From Oncomelania hupensis (lineage: Eukaryota; Mollusca; Gastropoda; Littorinimorpha; Pomatiopsidae), in assembly GCA_036898135.1 (NCBI GenBank), contig CM072512.1, forward strand, positions 6,911,484 to 6,975,483: a stretch of 64,000 nucleotides of DNA, given 5' to 3'. The stretch's first letter is position 1. Each line of letters begins with the position of its first letter. The notes beneath the pieces are model-generated. The model was given only the letters and a program-made list of their open reading frames with translations. It was not told the origin of the DNA and did no database searches. The position numbers and the translations under genes are program-made. Below, piece by piece: positions 47,237 to 57,088 of this stretch.

Positions 47237-48806
47237 TCTTCTTCTTCTTCTTGGTGCGACACCCGGTACACATGGGTCGAAGGCGATAAAGCATGCTCTC
47301 ATGCTTCAGAGCACTGCTTCCTATACGCTTCAAGCTCTATAGTGACGGGAAAAGCGCAATTTCACTGTAAATATATACAGAATGTTGCTCTAACAACATT
47401 CCGCTCTTTCCCTATCAAAAACCCAATTGCCTTTTTAAATTCTAAAATTGTATGAAACCAAGTGAGGACACTACCCGGCGTCAACAAACGGTTAAAAAAC
47501 ATTCTCAAACGGTTCGTAAAAGACAGTTGACCTAGAAACAAATACAGTTTGACCTAATTCGTCCCCTAGAGGAGACGAAACTAACATTTTCTATTTTCAT
47601 GAGTTGATTGGTCAATGCTCCTAGCTTGAAGCGTATAGGAAGCAGTGCTCTGAAGCATGAGAGCATGCTTTATGGCCTGTTGAAACGACTACTACAGCAT
47701 GCTTCTAGTAGCCTTCGACCAATGTGTATCGGGTGGGTGCGCATATTTTTAAACACGTGAGGGGGACCATTTTCTTGTTTCTTTTTGATGTTGTTGGTTG
47801 GTCTTCTTCTTCTTCTTCTTGAAGCAAATCGTAAACCTGACCCATTGTTACTCATTGTGTGAAAGAGACTTCTCGGTGCCACGTATTTAGTTTCCCCAAC
47901 AAAATCGACAATATAACAAAACCTTCCTACACGCAATTTGTAATATTGTTATCCACTGTCAATGACAACCGTTTTCTACATGATATTGTGTATCCTCGGT
48001 ACTGTAAGCTTCTGAATCACTGTCACCCTCGTATTAGTAGACTTGATGAGTGGATAAATAAATACTATAGCCTACATCATTAAAAATACATTAACCTGAA
48101 CAGGAAATAGGATACGCTTCTACAGTCAAGGACAAGCAGGGGCGATTCAATTTTGGAAAACTTTGCTTGTAATTTACGTTTTCGTATTGGATTGTGTGCT
48201 TTCTCGCTAATTTAGACGTACATCTACCGATGGAACTTGTGCATTAGAATCTACAGTTTCGTACTCAAAATACGCAGACATTAGTAACTTCATTACACAA
48301 TATCATCGAAAGACAATCCAGCAGAAAGTAATACAATTTAAAAAAAACAAACAACACACAATCTTCTCTCTCCCGCCAAAAAACACAACAAACAAGCACA
48401 CACACACACAGACACACACACACAAACAAACAAAACCCGATACAGAGTGTGCCCATATTCACTGCAAATGTCAACGATAAAACTGTCTACACGAGCAGAC
48501 GGCTAGAAACTGACATTTTGGATGAACTGGTTAATGAAAAATACGGATTTTAACATTTCCACACACTATTTTGCTGCTTTGTGATTATCAAATGAGAATG
48601 TAAAACACACATTCTGTTTACTTTAAAACTCTGTTACATTAAAATTACGGATGCATCCATAATTAACGAACAGAAAATATTTTAGGCAGCAACATCTCAG
48701 TAAGGGAGATAATAAATTTGCATTTTTGTCAATAATGTATACAAATGGATATTATGTGTAGATCTGTCATGTTGCTTGTTTGTAATGCTTTTTTCCACTT
48801 TCGCAT

Positions 48807-48844
<38 letters not shown>

Positions 48845-51254
48845 ACACATATACACACACGCACACACATAAATACACATCATTCAACCAGCACACCAGT
48901 TTCCTTTCCTTTCTCTCCATCTCACTCTCTGTCTCCACACACACACACACCCACACACACACACACCCACACACACACACACACAAAAAAACACACACAC
49001 ACACAAACCATTCAACCAGTACACCAGACTCTAGCTGATTGGGCCTTTGCAGTGAATATAAAAAAACGCCAATCTACTATTGAAAATGTCCCTACAGTCA
49101 GCAAAAAAAATAATAATAAACAAACAAACAAACAAAAACGCCACTTAACTCCACAAAACACAAACCAATAAATTTAAGACAGATATCTAGGAAATGACAG
49201 GGTTCACATTTTGTGTAGGCCTACTGTTACCTGTGTATATTGTACAATATAAGTTAGCCTTTGCTGGTACTTGTGTGCATACATTACTACAATTCATTTT
49301 TCGGTTATTTGTTTTATTAACGTCTTCTTCATCGAAACAATAAGTCGAAATTCATTTTTATTTCTAGCGTCTGAAGCCATGTTGATCACATTTTTAATTA
49401 ATTTATTTAACAGTTCTGCTCAAGGTGCTGGCCAAACAGAGACTCAAATTCATGGCGCCCTAGGAGCCCATTTACAACCTTTGCAGACCCCTGTAGCTGT
49501 TATCGTGAAGTTATCAGGGATTTCAATGGCTTTTTAAGCTCCTACGAGCTTCCCGGAGAACTTTCACATAAAAAGTGGATTATAATAAATCTTCTATGAT
49601 CATACTATCAGTGGTAAAGGTTTTGGGAGAGAAAAAAACCCACATGACATTAAACTCGCTTTAGCCAATAAAAGAGATTCAATTGTCCCTTACCTCCTGC
49701 CGAGAAACTTCTAATGGTGTCCGTGGGTGGAGGCTGGTCATCCCCATCGCGAACATTGCTGCCTCCACCTCCTCCTCCACCTCCACCACCACCACTCCCA
49801 CCACCATTGTCTTTGGCGGAGGTCTTCCCTTCTTTGGGCGACGGCTTGATGGAGGACTGGGCGGCTGGAGACCCTCTGAGCAGGTCGTTAAAGAGGTTTA
49901 CCATGAAGACCGTGGAAGCCTTGCGCTGATACACAGACCCCCGCCGCCCATTCTTGTAGAAATGGTACATCACTTCCGACTCCCGAATAGCCTCTTGCGG
50001 CTCCACATCAGCTTCTACAGTATTTGACGTCAGCGCTTTGACGTCAGAGAGAAAACCTGAATCTTGACCGGAGGCGGTCAGGAAGTGTCTGGGATGGAGC
50101 GGGGACATGGATACTGGAAGGTTGACAGCTGCCGTTGAGGTGGGGGCAGTGACCACGGTCAACAACGCTAGCAGCAACCACTGTAACCATGGTGACCACA
50201 CAGGCAACCGTTTCGCTAAAGTACCGAAGGAGATCTTGCTCGGTCTGTCGCTTTTTGTTGCTGTGAGGAAATCTTTAGTTCTTACCCTAATTGCTTCCTT
50301 CCTTCTGTCCCTGTGGCAGGGAGCACCATTGTGACGTGAGTTAGCACCGATACATTGTCCTTCTGTAGCGCTGTCGCTGTCAGAAAGGTCCGTTTCAACA
50401 CAGCAGCAGGAGGAGATAAAAATACCACTGGCAGAAACTAATGCCAGTTTTTTGTGGGCTTGCACCGATGAAAGCCTCGTGCACATAGCTATATCAGGTT
50501 TAGAGCGTCCTTCGTTCTGGTGGCAACGAGCGTTGTCATAATAACATAGGGCCCTGTGTGTGCCGTTAGCACCAGTCCTGATGCTAGCGTTATCACTGGC
50601 TGCAGCGATAGGGTTATTGGGTTTGCACGTTTTGCAGCACCTTCTGTCTTTTTTATCCATGGCGCTCTCGCTGTTGGAGCACACACGCATGGTGTTGCTG
50701 TCGCTGCCGCTGCCGCCGTTGACCTCAACGTCCTTTATTTCAGAGTGTTGGCAAGGATAAACCGCACTGCTACACGCTGGCTGGCTGTTCTTGGGGGTAT
50801 AATAGTTCCTCGTGTAGTGGTTGTAACACCGGTGATCCCTTTTGACCAAAGTCTGACAGCTGTGTTCAGAGTCTGAAGAATAAACACGACTGCAAAAGTT
50901 CTCGCACAAATCGGATACGTGGACGTAAACGACGTCGCTTCCTTGACCTCTGACGTCCCCTTCAGGAGTAGTTGCGGCTGAGTTACTGTTAGGTAGACTT
51001 CTACCTATAGCAGCAGTGAAATCACTCGCAGGAATTGCTGTAGTTGCGGCAGCTGTAGTAGCAGCCAAGTCACTGACAGGAACCGTTTTAGCTGAAGCGG
51101 AGCGCTTTAAGCCGCGCACAAGCTCAACAAGGACGTTGCTGCCTTCTCTGGTGGGGACGACGTCAGTGTCGAAGGCGCCGTCGCTGCTGCTGCTTTTTGT
51201 GCATGACATGCAGCAGACGTCATGCTGCGCTGCAAGAAGGTAGTGGGAGGACAT
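34376..51254 (-). CDS. nodal: Nodal, TGF-beta superfamily ligand (three coding exons)
   Basis: Secreted morphogen signalling through activin-type receptors and Smad2/3; in snails it acts in left-right (shell-coiling) asymmetry. Joined exons 51254-49694, 35953-35749 and 35372-34376 give 920 residues with intact phases (G|AG, CG|G). Hydrophobic signal-like core at residues 354-371; propeptide from about 425 (MVNLFNDLLRG, IRSFS, LRTAELRFLR); two furin-type sites, RTKR (692-695) and RMKR (781-784). Mature part is 136 residues with seven cysteines from 820. FDLIGWGQWIIHPKQFNA, PTNHAMLQ, PTCCVP, KPLSMLY and ECGC are Nodal hallmarks. Odd: about 350 residues precede the signal-like segment, and intron 1 is 13,740 bp. 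BMP or ADMP is less likely because of PLSMLY. Confidence 0.93.
35373..35748 (-). other. nodal intron 2
   Basis: 376 bp from donor GTAAGTTTT at 35748 to acceptor TTGCAG at 35373. It contains a 55-60 bp imperfect tandem repeat of ACGATGATATTAATGATG-type sequence at 35620-35735. Confidence 0.9.
35749..35953 (-). CDS. nodal: nodal exon 2: middle of propeptide
   Basis: Acceptor TTGTTGATACAG, 205 bp, donor GTAAGT. It encodes VQYSKKKATVSFFVPFLPP, then NEQLRTAELRFLRQKD, the usual beta-strand block of TGF-beta propeptides, followed by a basic segment SKRSRRRKR that could be an additional processing site. Confidence 0.92.
36394..36834. repeat. (GAT)n tracts, three blocks
   Basis: GAT/GAC repeats at 36394-36501, 36643-36712 and 36763-36834 within nodal intron 1. 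Long frames here (poly-M, poly-S, poly-D) are artefacts. Confidence 0.95.
37485..37735 (-). mobile_element. SINE in nodal intron 1
   Basis: Reverse orientation: tail ATAGCGCTTTTCCAGCTCAA at 37492, AAGGCGCTGATCC, then ACATGAGCGTCAGAATCTTT and TGCACAGACTAAAAG. Confidence 0.82.
38797..38878. repeat. (TCA)n microsatellite
   Basis: Twenty-seven TCA units, uninterrupted. Confidence 0.97.
39358..39650 (+). mobile_element. SINE in nodal intron 1
   Basis: Body from TTCGGATGAGAGTATAACCC through CTGACGCTCATGTCCTAG and TTAGATCCTGTAACGGCC, ending AAGTGCTCTATAAGAAAG. Confidence 0.85.
39681..39865 (+). mobile_element. LINE 3' fragment with (GGATA)n tail
   Basis: Plus-strand copy of the family at 14786-15316: encodes KRREDNIREWTGLTLSEAMR then DRERWSTLVKRSSVVPQR, ending in GGATAGGATGGGATAGGATAGG at 39833-39858. 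Confidence 0.87.
40498..40623 (+). repeat. Perfect 63-bp tandem duplication
   Basis: TGACTGTGTAGTAGAAATAG...GTGCCCATGC at 40498-40560 is repeated exactly at 40561-40623. The period is 21 codons and both units are open in one plus frame, but no gene context supports coding. Confidence 0.95.
42246..42330. repeat. (GA)n microsatellite
   Basis: GACA units then about 33 GA units. Confidence 0.95.
42427..42505 (+). repeat. 39-bp tandem duplication
   Basis: CAGTCAAAACAAAACAGATA plus CAGCACACTCTTGCTCCC occurs twice in a row at 42427 and 42467. Confidence 0.85.
42548..42770. repeat. (TTA)n tract and (CA)n(CT)n tract
   Basis: Twenty-eight TTA units at 42548-42631; CA then CT units at 42717-42769. 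The apparent 204-residue frame over them is low-complexity. Confidence 0.95.
43253..43316 (+). repeat. Short tandem duplication (about 33 bp)
   Basis: GCTARCCACCATTATTGCGC then TAWAAATAGC occurs twice consecutively. Confidence 0.8.
43846..44160 (+). mobile_element. SINE in nodal intron 1
   Basis: Body from TTCGGATGAGAGTATAAACC through CTGACGCTCATGTCCTAA and GATTGTGCTCAGTTGTCTG, tail ACCTTGAGCAGCTCTCGAGC and AAGCGCTGTATAGGAA. Confidence 0.87.
44487..44545 (-). repeat. Fragment of 570-bp retroposon 3' end (divergent subfamily)
   Basis: TTATTCATTGCTTACAGGGT, then CCAGCGGGCTGCAAAGAGCC and GAATCAGGACCACAACTGG: reverse of the end of copy 3. Confidence 0.72.
44606..45012 (+). mobile_element. Composite tRNA-derived SINE, nearly full length
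   Basis: Head has A box TGGCTCAGTGG (44613-44623) and B box GGTTCAAATCC (44677-44687), the internal Pol III promoter. An A-rich linker is followed by the body from ATGGACTTTAAAGATCCC, then GAGTGCCGGCTACACAAATA and tail GCGCCTTGAGCAGCTCTTGA with AAGCGCTATATAAAG. Part of the body (the GAGAGTATAAACC block) is missing. Confidence 0.88.
45713..45858. repeat. SINE-type tail followed by (TTC)n(TTA)n
   Basis: AAAAAGCGCTATATAAATAT leads into about 27 TTC units and 15 TTA units. Confidence 0.93.
46458..47027 (-). mobile_element. 570-bp retroposon, copy 7, intact with 12-bp TSD
   Basis: 570 bp in reverse orientation inside nodal intron 1, between perfect AGTGTAGTACTA copies at 46446-46457 and 47028-47039. 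Ends: TGTAATG tail on the left, CCCCCGTTGGGGTGCCGGGG on the right. Confidence 0.93.
47168..47253. repeat. (TAC)n(TTC)n microsatellite
   Basis: About 22 TAC units then 6 TTC units. Confidence 0.95.
47254..47737. mobile_element. Inverted-repeat (fold-back) element
   Basis: Arms 47254-47335 and about 47628-47737 are inverted copies. Both contain AAAGCATGCTCTCATGCTTC, AGAGCACTGCTTCCTATACG and CTTCAAGCT, and their outer parts pair as CGGTACACATGGGTCGAAGG with CGATACACATTGGTCGAAGG. The right arm has about 25 extra bases. No transposase; termini and TSD are unclear. Confidence 0.7.
48808..48994. repeat. (CT)n and (CA)n tracts
   Basis: CT units at 48808-48842 and interrupted CA units at 48937-48990. 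Confidence 0.92.
49694..51254 (-). CDS. nodal: nodal exon 1: N-terminal extension, signal-like segment, start of propeptide
   Basis: ATG at 51254-51252 is the first Met after an in-frame TAG just upstream (near 51304). 520 codons plus one base run to donor GAG|GTAAGG. Residues 354-371 (SPWLQWLLLALLTVVTAP) look like a signal or signal-anchor core with possible cleavage after TSTAA. After it come MYHFYKNG, KASTVFMVNLFNDLLRG, a poly-Gly run (484-498) and TDTIRSFSAG. Residues 1-350 are Ser/Ala/Cys/Asp-rich without a known domain. Alternatively the true start lies in an upstream exon spliced to acceptor TTTCCTCACAG at 50261, removing most of the extension. Confidence 0.85.
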
Positions 51255-52727
51255 TAGCGTCTGATCTGACGCCCATAGGGTGGAGAAGCGTGAACGAGGC
51301 TATAGGATCGCTTTGCCGGATGCCATATCTGTTTTGCACCGGCCGCTCCTGGAACGATCGACGGAGAGAGACAGGATAACAATGCAATTTCTCACACCGT
51401 AAATTAAACACCAAAAACTAAAACCACCAATAAACTTCACTCACCCCCTCCCCCTCTTTCTCATTCTCTCTCTCTGTCTCTGTCTATGTCTCTCGCTCTC
51501 TCTCTCTCTCTCACTCTCTCTCTCTCTTTCTGTGTATCAAGATTTAAGGATTTAAGGCTGCCTCTTGAAGCCCCAGCTTTGCTGGATGGTAGAGGAAGAA
51601 AGAAGTAAAATGTTGTAGATCACATCACCATGACCACGGGGTTCTGTGCTCACCCTTAATCCTCTTCATCCGTATCTGTCTCTTCTAGCTTCCTTATGGG
51701 ACCCTTCTCTCCTTCTCTCACCCCCACCCCCCTCCCTCTCTCTCTCTCTTATTCTTCGCTGCCACGCCCCGGGCCAGGATGGGCAGTAGGGATTACTCTC
51801 TCGGCCCTATCTCTTTTCAAAGATTCGCTGCTCGCTCCACGGATGGAGGCCACCCCACAAAAGCGCGGGTGGCCAAAGGGGTGGGGGAGGGGGGGGGGTG
51901 GGAGAGTGCGCGTTGCGGGTAGTAAGTCTCGCAAAAGCAACTTCGCAAAAGCAGGACGCTCGATCAATGAGGCTCAGTCTGCCTCTATAGTTATGCTTTA
52001 TACCTCGCTATTAGTTCTGTTTTATATCTCTCGCGCTCTCTTCTTCAACGGAACTAACTAAACCTCCCTCTGAACTAAACACGGATACCTATGACTATCA
52101 TTACCTCTTGTGGCGTCCTATTTTATGTCTTGTGGTGTTACTTTGAAAATAATCTACGAACAATTAGAATGCAGTTATCTCAGTTTTGAGCCCTCAAACT
52201 GACATTAAAAAAACAACCACCACTACCACCACAGTTGTTGATTCTCAGTACTTTCAGACACACCTTCACATAATACTTCTGTGAAATGTCGAATATTCAG
52301 TGTTTTTTTTTTGTTTTCTTAGATATATTTACACTCACATCAAATACTGAAAGTTTTCACTTCCTCATTGATGCCTTCCATCAGATGTAGGCTACAGAAA
52401 TCCAACATTTTTGAATAATACAGTAATTTAACAGTTTGACATGCAAACAGGCGTAGGGAAAAACACGACACGCCAAAAAATCGTCCCCAATAAGATAACA
52501 CATTTCTGTTGAGTTAACGCGTTCACCATTTGCAGAATGTTTCCTTTGATAAAATTTTCACACGCACCCTTGAGATCCTGCTTCACCATCCGGCATAATA
52601 CGTTAATCTGAAACAAACAATACAAACAACATAATTAAAATAAATATTCAGTAAATTATTCAAAACGCCATTTTATCATTTTGGCTGTCGTCGTCATCAC
52701 TGATCACCACCGACATCAGTAGTACCT

Positions 52728-52730
<3 letters not shown>
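51255..52730. other. Upstream flank of nodal
   Basis: Would contain the nodal 5' UTR or promoter if the 51254 ATG is used. Has CT-rich repeats at 51455-51535 and 51715-51755 and a G-rich run near 51885. No clear TATA box or exon recognised. Confidence 0.4.

Positions 52731-52804
<74 letters not shown>
52731..52804. repeat. (AAT)n microsatellite
   Basis: About 24 AAT units. Confidence 0.96.
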
Positions 52805-52806
<2 letters not shown>

Positions 52807-52940
52807 AGGATGCTATATACGCATATAAAGACACAACTATTTGTAATCAATAATGGAAAGAAGAAAAAAAAAATTCTGTTAAAATACTGCCCAAAAAAAA
52901 TCTGCTTTGTGGCGAACAGTAAGATAGGTGGGGATTACAT

Positions 52941-52988
52941 GATTATTGCTTTAGGTCCAGCGGACTCTTCCGAACCAAATCAGGACCA
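52941..52988 (-). repeat. 570-bp retroposon, 3' end fragment
   Basis: ATTATTGCTTTAGGTCCAGC then GGACTCTTCCGAACCAAATC match the end of the family in reverse; the rest is absent, so the copy is extremely 5'-truncated. Confidence 0.85.
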
Positions 52989-53134
52989 GTATTCACACTT
53001 TTCTGCTATCCTATGCACCAACGGGAATCCCCTCAATGAAACATACTTCCGGTTTCTTTCTCCGCGTGTTTTAGTGAGTTATTTCCAAATATTCAAGAAT
53101 AATAACATGCGTCACTGGCCACCAGTATCGTACC

Positions 53135-53137
<3 letters not shown>

Positions 53138-53230
<93 letters not shown>

Positions 53231-53255
53231 TCTATTTTTTTTTTTTTTTTTTTGC
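53138..53255. repeat. (TA)n and poly-T tract
   Basis: Long TA dinucleotide run to 53222, then T-rich run to 53253. Confidence 0.95.
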
Positions 53256-53359
53256 TGCAGTTTATTATCCCTTTCTATCGCCAGTGGCGCGCCTAAACCC
53301 TACCTACCTAACATTATTTGTGAATTTTTGAAAAATATTCGGAAAAACATAACGCCCAA

Positions 53360-53456
53360 ATGCTGGCTCGAACCCACACCTGTAAGGCGCCATTGGTTTC
53401 TGGCTTGTGGACAAGGCAAGTTAGTCCCGCCTTAGGCCACTTGGCCACAACGCTCG
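53360..53456 (-). repeat. tRNA-like sequence (Ser/Leu-type SINE head or tRNA pseudogene)
   Basis: On the minus strand an A box TGGCCAAGTGG and a B box GGTTCGAGCC are about 70 bp apart, as in a tRNA with a long variable arm. No clean cloverleaf, so a SINE head or pseudogene is likelier than a functional tRNA. Confidence 0.55.
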
Positions 53457-54005
53457 CCTAAAATAGTCAACTACTTCGTGTTTTGTGAAGGTTGCGACGG
53501 CGAAGCTATGGAAAACTACAAGAGTCTTCAGGTCCTGTTTCACTTTCTGTCGATGATCGACGCACCTCCGAAGTCGCCACAAATACAGGCCTCTACGATT
53601 GTTTTTTTAAATCCTTTCACTGAGCATGTACTTCCTCCACCGTTTTTATACTTATCCCACTCGTTTTCTGGCTCTAACAATCGTCGTTTTCGGCAATTTG
53701 CCATATTTAAAAGTCACGCATCAAGCTTTGATAAAAGCAAAACAAGCCAGACCGGAACTTGGTTTCATTCTAACCTCGTTTTAATTTATAATGGCGATAC
53801 CCACGAGTTTTTATGAGAGGTGCCGGAAAGTTGTGAATAGGTGGGGGTAGGAAAGGCGCGTTAGTCGAGCAGGAAAATCTATGCTAAACAATTGAAGGCT
53901 AAGTGAACAGAGAGACAGCAACGGCCAAACGTGCAGGGAGAAGGTTCGTATCACAGCCTTAGCGTACCGCTAGCCTCACCCCTTTATCTCTCGAGCAACG
54001 CAGCT
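53457..54005. other. Intergenic stretch, unassigned
   Basis: A plus-strand frame of 112 codons at 53478-53816 has no recognisable domain, splice context or homologous motif; not called as a gene. Confidence 0.4.
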
Positions 54006-54130
54006 GCCTTACTCTTTTGGATGAGAGTATAAACTGAGGTCTGGTCTGTACCCGCATGCATTTGATCGCACGGACTCTAAAGATCCAGGCGCTCAAACTC
54101 CTGGACGGGTAGGAAGCAGATACACCAACA
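54006..54130 (+). mobile_element. SINE, 5' body fragment
   Basis: TTTGGATGAGAGTATAAACT, then ATCGCACGGACTCTAAAGAT and CTGGACGGGTAG: the first third of the SINE body. Confidence 0.78.
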
Positions 54131-54195
54131 CACTCGACAAACACTGTAATGGGTCCTATTCCCCGCTTTGTCTTGAGCGACTGCATGCTCTGCGG

Positions 54196-54324
54196 CACAG
54201 GCGCTTGTATATGGACACGCGAGCGCCTATGCCTGTGACGTGTCTTCCTATTGGTTATCTATAAAACCAAAGAGAGACGCGCCACAGTTATAGGCGCACG
54301 CGTGTCCAAATACAAGCGCCTGTG
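54196..54324. mobile_element. 129-bp MITE with 8-bp target-site duplication
   Basis: Perfect 8-bp duplication CTCTGCGG at 54188-54195 and 54325-54332. Inverted termini of about 36 bp begin CACAGGCGCTTGTAT and include GGACACGCG and GCGCCTAT, leaving a loop of about 55 bp. The 8-bp TSD suggests hAT (or P) superfamily mobilisation. Confidence 0.9.
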
Positions 54325-54332
54325 CTCTGCGG

Positions 54333-54849
54333 CTTCATCTCCGTCGCATTGGCTGAGAAGGCAAGAAAAAGCCAAATAGGCCGGTGACGTTGATGAATAG
54401 AACTCGAAAATCCAAACGCAAATGCGACATACTGTCTTGCCAACAGACCTCTACAATGAATACCACTTTACACTTGTAAGAAAAAAACAACTGTGATGTA
54501 AAATGAAGCCTACGTTCAGGAAACACGGCACGTCACCTGTATGACCAACATTGAAACCTTCATCCTTCCGCCCTCACCCTTCCCACCCCTACCCTCCCCA
54601 ACCCTGCCCTTCCATCCCCGCAACTTCCTCCCCGCCCCCACCCTCCCCATTAAGATAAAATAGTCCGCAGCACCGACATGCCTGATGACCTTACTCATGA
54701 CGTCATTGCACCCGATTAATGGAACAATGCGTTTTACTCTTGCGTTTGATCTTGATCGGGTACACTGGCAAGACTGAGATACTCCGATATCTACCCGGAA
54801 TAAGAACACGGAAATCATATCCTGTTCATAAACAGACAGCTTTTAAAAA

Positions 54850-54881
<32 letters not shown>

Positions 54882-55110
54882 GAGTATCTTGTTAAGAAAT
54901 CGGTAGATTATGATTAAAAGAGTCCTAGTATTTTACACAAATCCATGAGAGATCCTTGAGATTATGCGTTCGATTCCCCCGGGGATGCCCAGACAATTAA
55001 AACTCTCTCTTCTTTTCTTAGCAGCCTCAGTGACCGTTACTTGTTTGCCGTTGTCATGCCATTGGCCGCGTTAAAATAGCAGGGCTGTTGACGATTTCGT
55101 TTTAAGACAC
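54333..55110. other. Intergenic stretch, unassigned
   Basis: C-rich sequence at 54565-54645 and an AAG run at 54846-54880. A tRNA B-box-like GCGTTCGATTCCCCC occurs at 54967 without a convincing A box. No gene. Confidence 0.4.

Positions 55111-55197
<87 letters not shown>
55111..55197. repeat. (CAT)n microsatellite
   Basis: Twenty-eight CAT/ATC units. Confidence 0.96.
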
Positions 55198-55387
55198 TAC
55201 CTTAGATTACCATTACCTTAGATTAATTAAATTAAATAAAATAATGTTTAAGGCGGGGTTTGCTGTAGCATCAAATCAGTCGGGAACTTCGCCTTGTTTT
55301 TCCTGCTAATTGGAAATAAGTAACACATTGGTGTATGTCATAACTCTTCCAATATCATAAGTCACGTATTGTCGATTACAAACAAAT

Positions 55388-55391
<4 letters not shown>

Positions 55392-55479
<88 letters not shown>

Positions 55480-55540
55480 GACAGACAGACAACAGAAGGG
55501 CAGACAGAGAAAGAGACAGAATCAGACAGACAGACAGAGA
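55392..55540. repeat. (GA)n and (GACA)n tracts
   Basis: GA units at 55392-55450 followed by GACA units; a related GACA tract lies at 55682-55702. Confidence 0.95.
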
Positions 55541-55670
55541 TATTTTGAAACATTTTTTTTAAAATTAGGGATACAGATTTTAGACTAGTTAAGAAGTCTA
55601 ATCTTCCAATCTGTCCCTTTACAAATTAACATTAAGAAAGAATATAAAAACATAAACATAGGGAGGGAGT

Positions 55671-55702
<32 letters not shown>

Positions 55703-56524
55703 AACAGTGAGGGGATTCATACACACACGCAAACAGTACAAAATAGATAACTAACCTAACTGTGTAAGGGAGTTTGGGATGGGGGTGGAGCGAGGGTATT
55801 GGACAGGGTATAGAGGGTATAGAAAGAGCCTTATTGATTGATCTTTTGCTTTTAATACTGTATCTCATTTCAATCTTGCATGTGCGGCCAATCATTACAA
55901 TGACAAAGGCAAATTTGTTTGGTGTTTTTTTTTAATTCGACAAGCTTTGAAGTATTTTTTTTAACCTAGAATCGATCATGTTCAAATTATTATTCCCCAT
56001 TCCAACTCTTAGGGCCGGACTGCTGCTGCACGTATCAACGAGAGCGGGGGAGAATTGCCGGTGAACATCCTCTCCAACTTTGCTGAAGCGTGCCCCGCCT
56101 GTGCGAACAGACACGCGATTTCACTTTTACATTAGCATCGCCCATTGCAACAAGCCTAGAAGCGTCTGACCGTTGTGGTTCGTCCTGTTGAAGGACCTTC
56201 ACCGCCAGACCGTTGAAACGTGCACTGTAGCCCTTAGTTGTAATGACGTATTAGTATTATTTTTCAGCATAGACGTAATTTTAATGTGCAGTTTAAAAAT
56301 TACACATGCCGGAAATGTCTTAAAGCAAATAACATCCGTGTAAACGACCTTAAGGTATTCACTTCCTTATTTTGCTGTCTTTTCTATTCTATTTTAATTG
56401 AACACTTTTTATTACATTTGGCTTATCTATCAACAAATCAATCAAGCAATCTACCTTTCTATCAATAAATGAATCTCTCTGTCTGTTTGTCGGCCCGTCC
56501 ATCCATCCCTCCATCCAATTCTCC

Positions 56525-56527
<3 letters not shown>
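55703..56527. other. Intergenic stretch, unassigned
   Basis: No supported gene. Short minus-strand frames at 55932-56114 lack domain or splice evidence. Confidence 0.4.

Positions 56528-56577
<50 letters not shown>
56528..56577. repeat. (CT)n microsatellite
   Basis: About 25 CT units, followed by CCAT repeats. Confidence 0.95.
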
Positions 56578-56580
<3 letters not shown>

Positions 56581-57088
56581 GTCCGTCTGTCCGCCCGTCC
56601 ATCCATCCATCCATCTCTCTCTCTACCATTTATCTTTTTGATTTTTTAAAAAGTATTTATATTTTCTACTATCTTTCTATTTATACAATTCAATTTATTC
56701 TTGTATCACTTTATGTTAATACTTCTTTTTTTTTTCATATGTAAATTTCAAGTCTTTGTTTTTGTAAACTAGAAACGTGTATTTGATTATGTGTATAATA
56801 TGTTCTATGTCGCATGTAGTTGTGACTGCTCTTGTTTGTACATGCGTATTCGTTGTTTTTCTGTGAGCCTATCCTTTTTTTGTGTGTGTGTGTGTATGTT
56901 TGTGTGTGTTTGTGTGTGCATTTATTTATACATTATAAATGACATGCCATATCGTCACTGTATGAGAATAAAGAGTAACTGTAGATTATAGTCACACGAC
57001 ACCGAAGCGTATAGGCGACTACTGGTCACATTATTCTGATACCAGCGAACCAGTTGATGGTAAGGGGAAAATAATATGGTCACACATT

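Larger units (their letters stand above)
35954..49693 (-). other. nodal intron 1 (13.7 kb, repeat-filled)
   Basis: Begins with donor GAG|GTAAGGG at 49693 and ends with the GATACAG acceptor at 35954. It holds (GAT)n, (TCA)n, (TTA)n, (TTC)n, (TAC)n and (GA)n tracts, at least four SINEs, a LINE fragment, a 570-bp retroposon, an inverted-repeat element and tandem duplications. Stretches between them, such as 37740-38790, 39870-40490, 40640-42240, 42780-43830, 45010-45690 and 47740-48800, show no coding signal I can support. Any nodal enhancers would have to be found by conservation. Confidence 0.85.

Noticed and set aside
37196..48880. FoxH1-like AATACACA sites near 37198 and 48873 as a nodal autoregulatory enhancer
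   Set aside because: Single isolated 8-mers about 11 kb apart are expected by chance in 13.7 kb; vertebrate-type enhancers have paired sites.
53478..53816. 112-codon plus-strand frame
   Set aside because: No recognisable motif, adjacent to repeats, likely chance.
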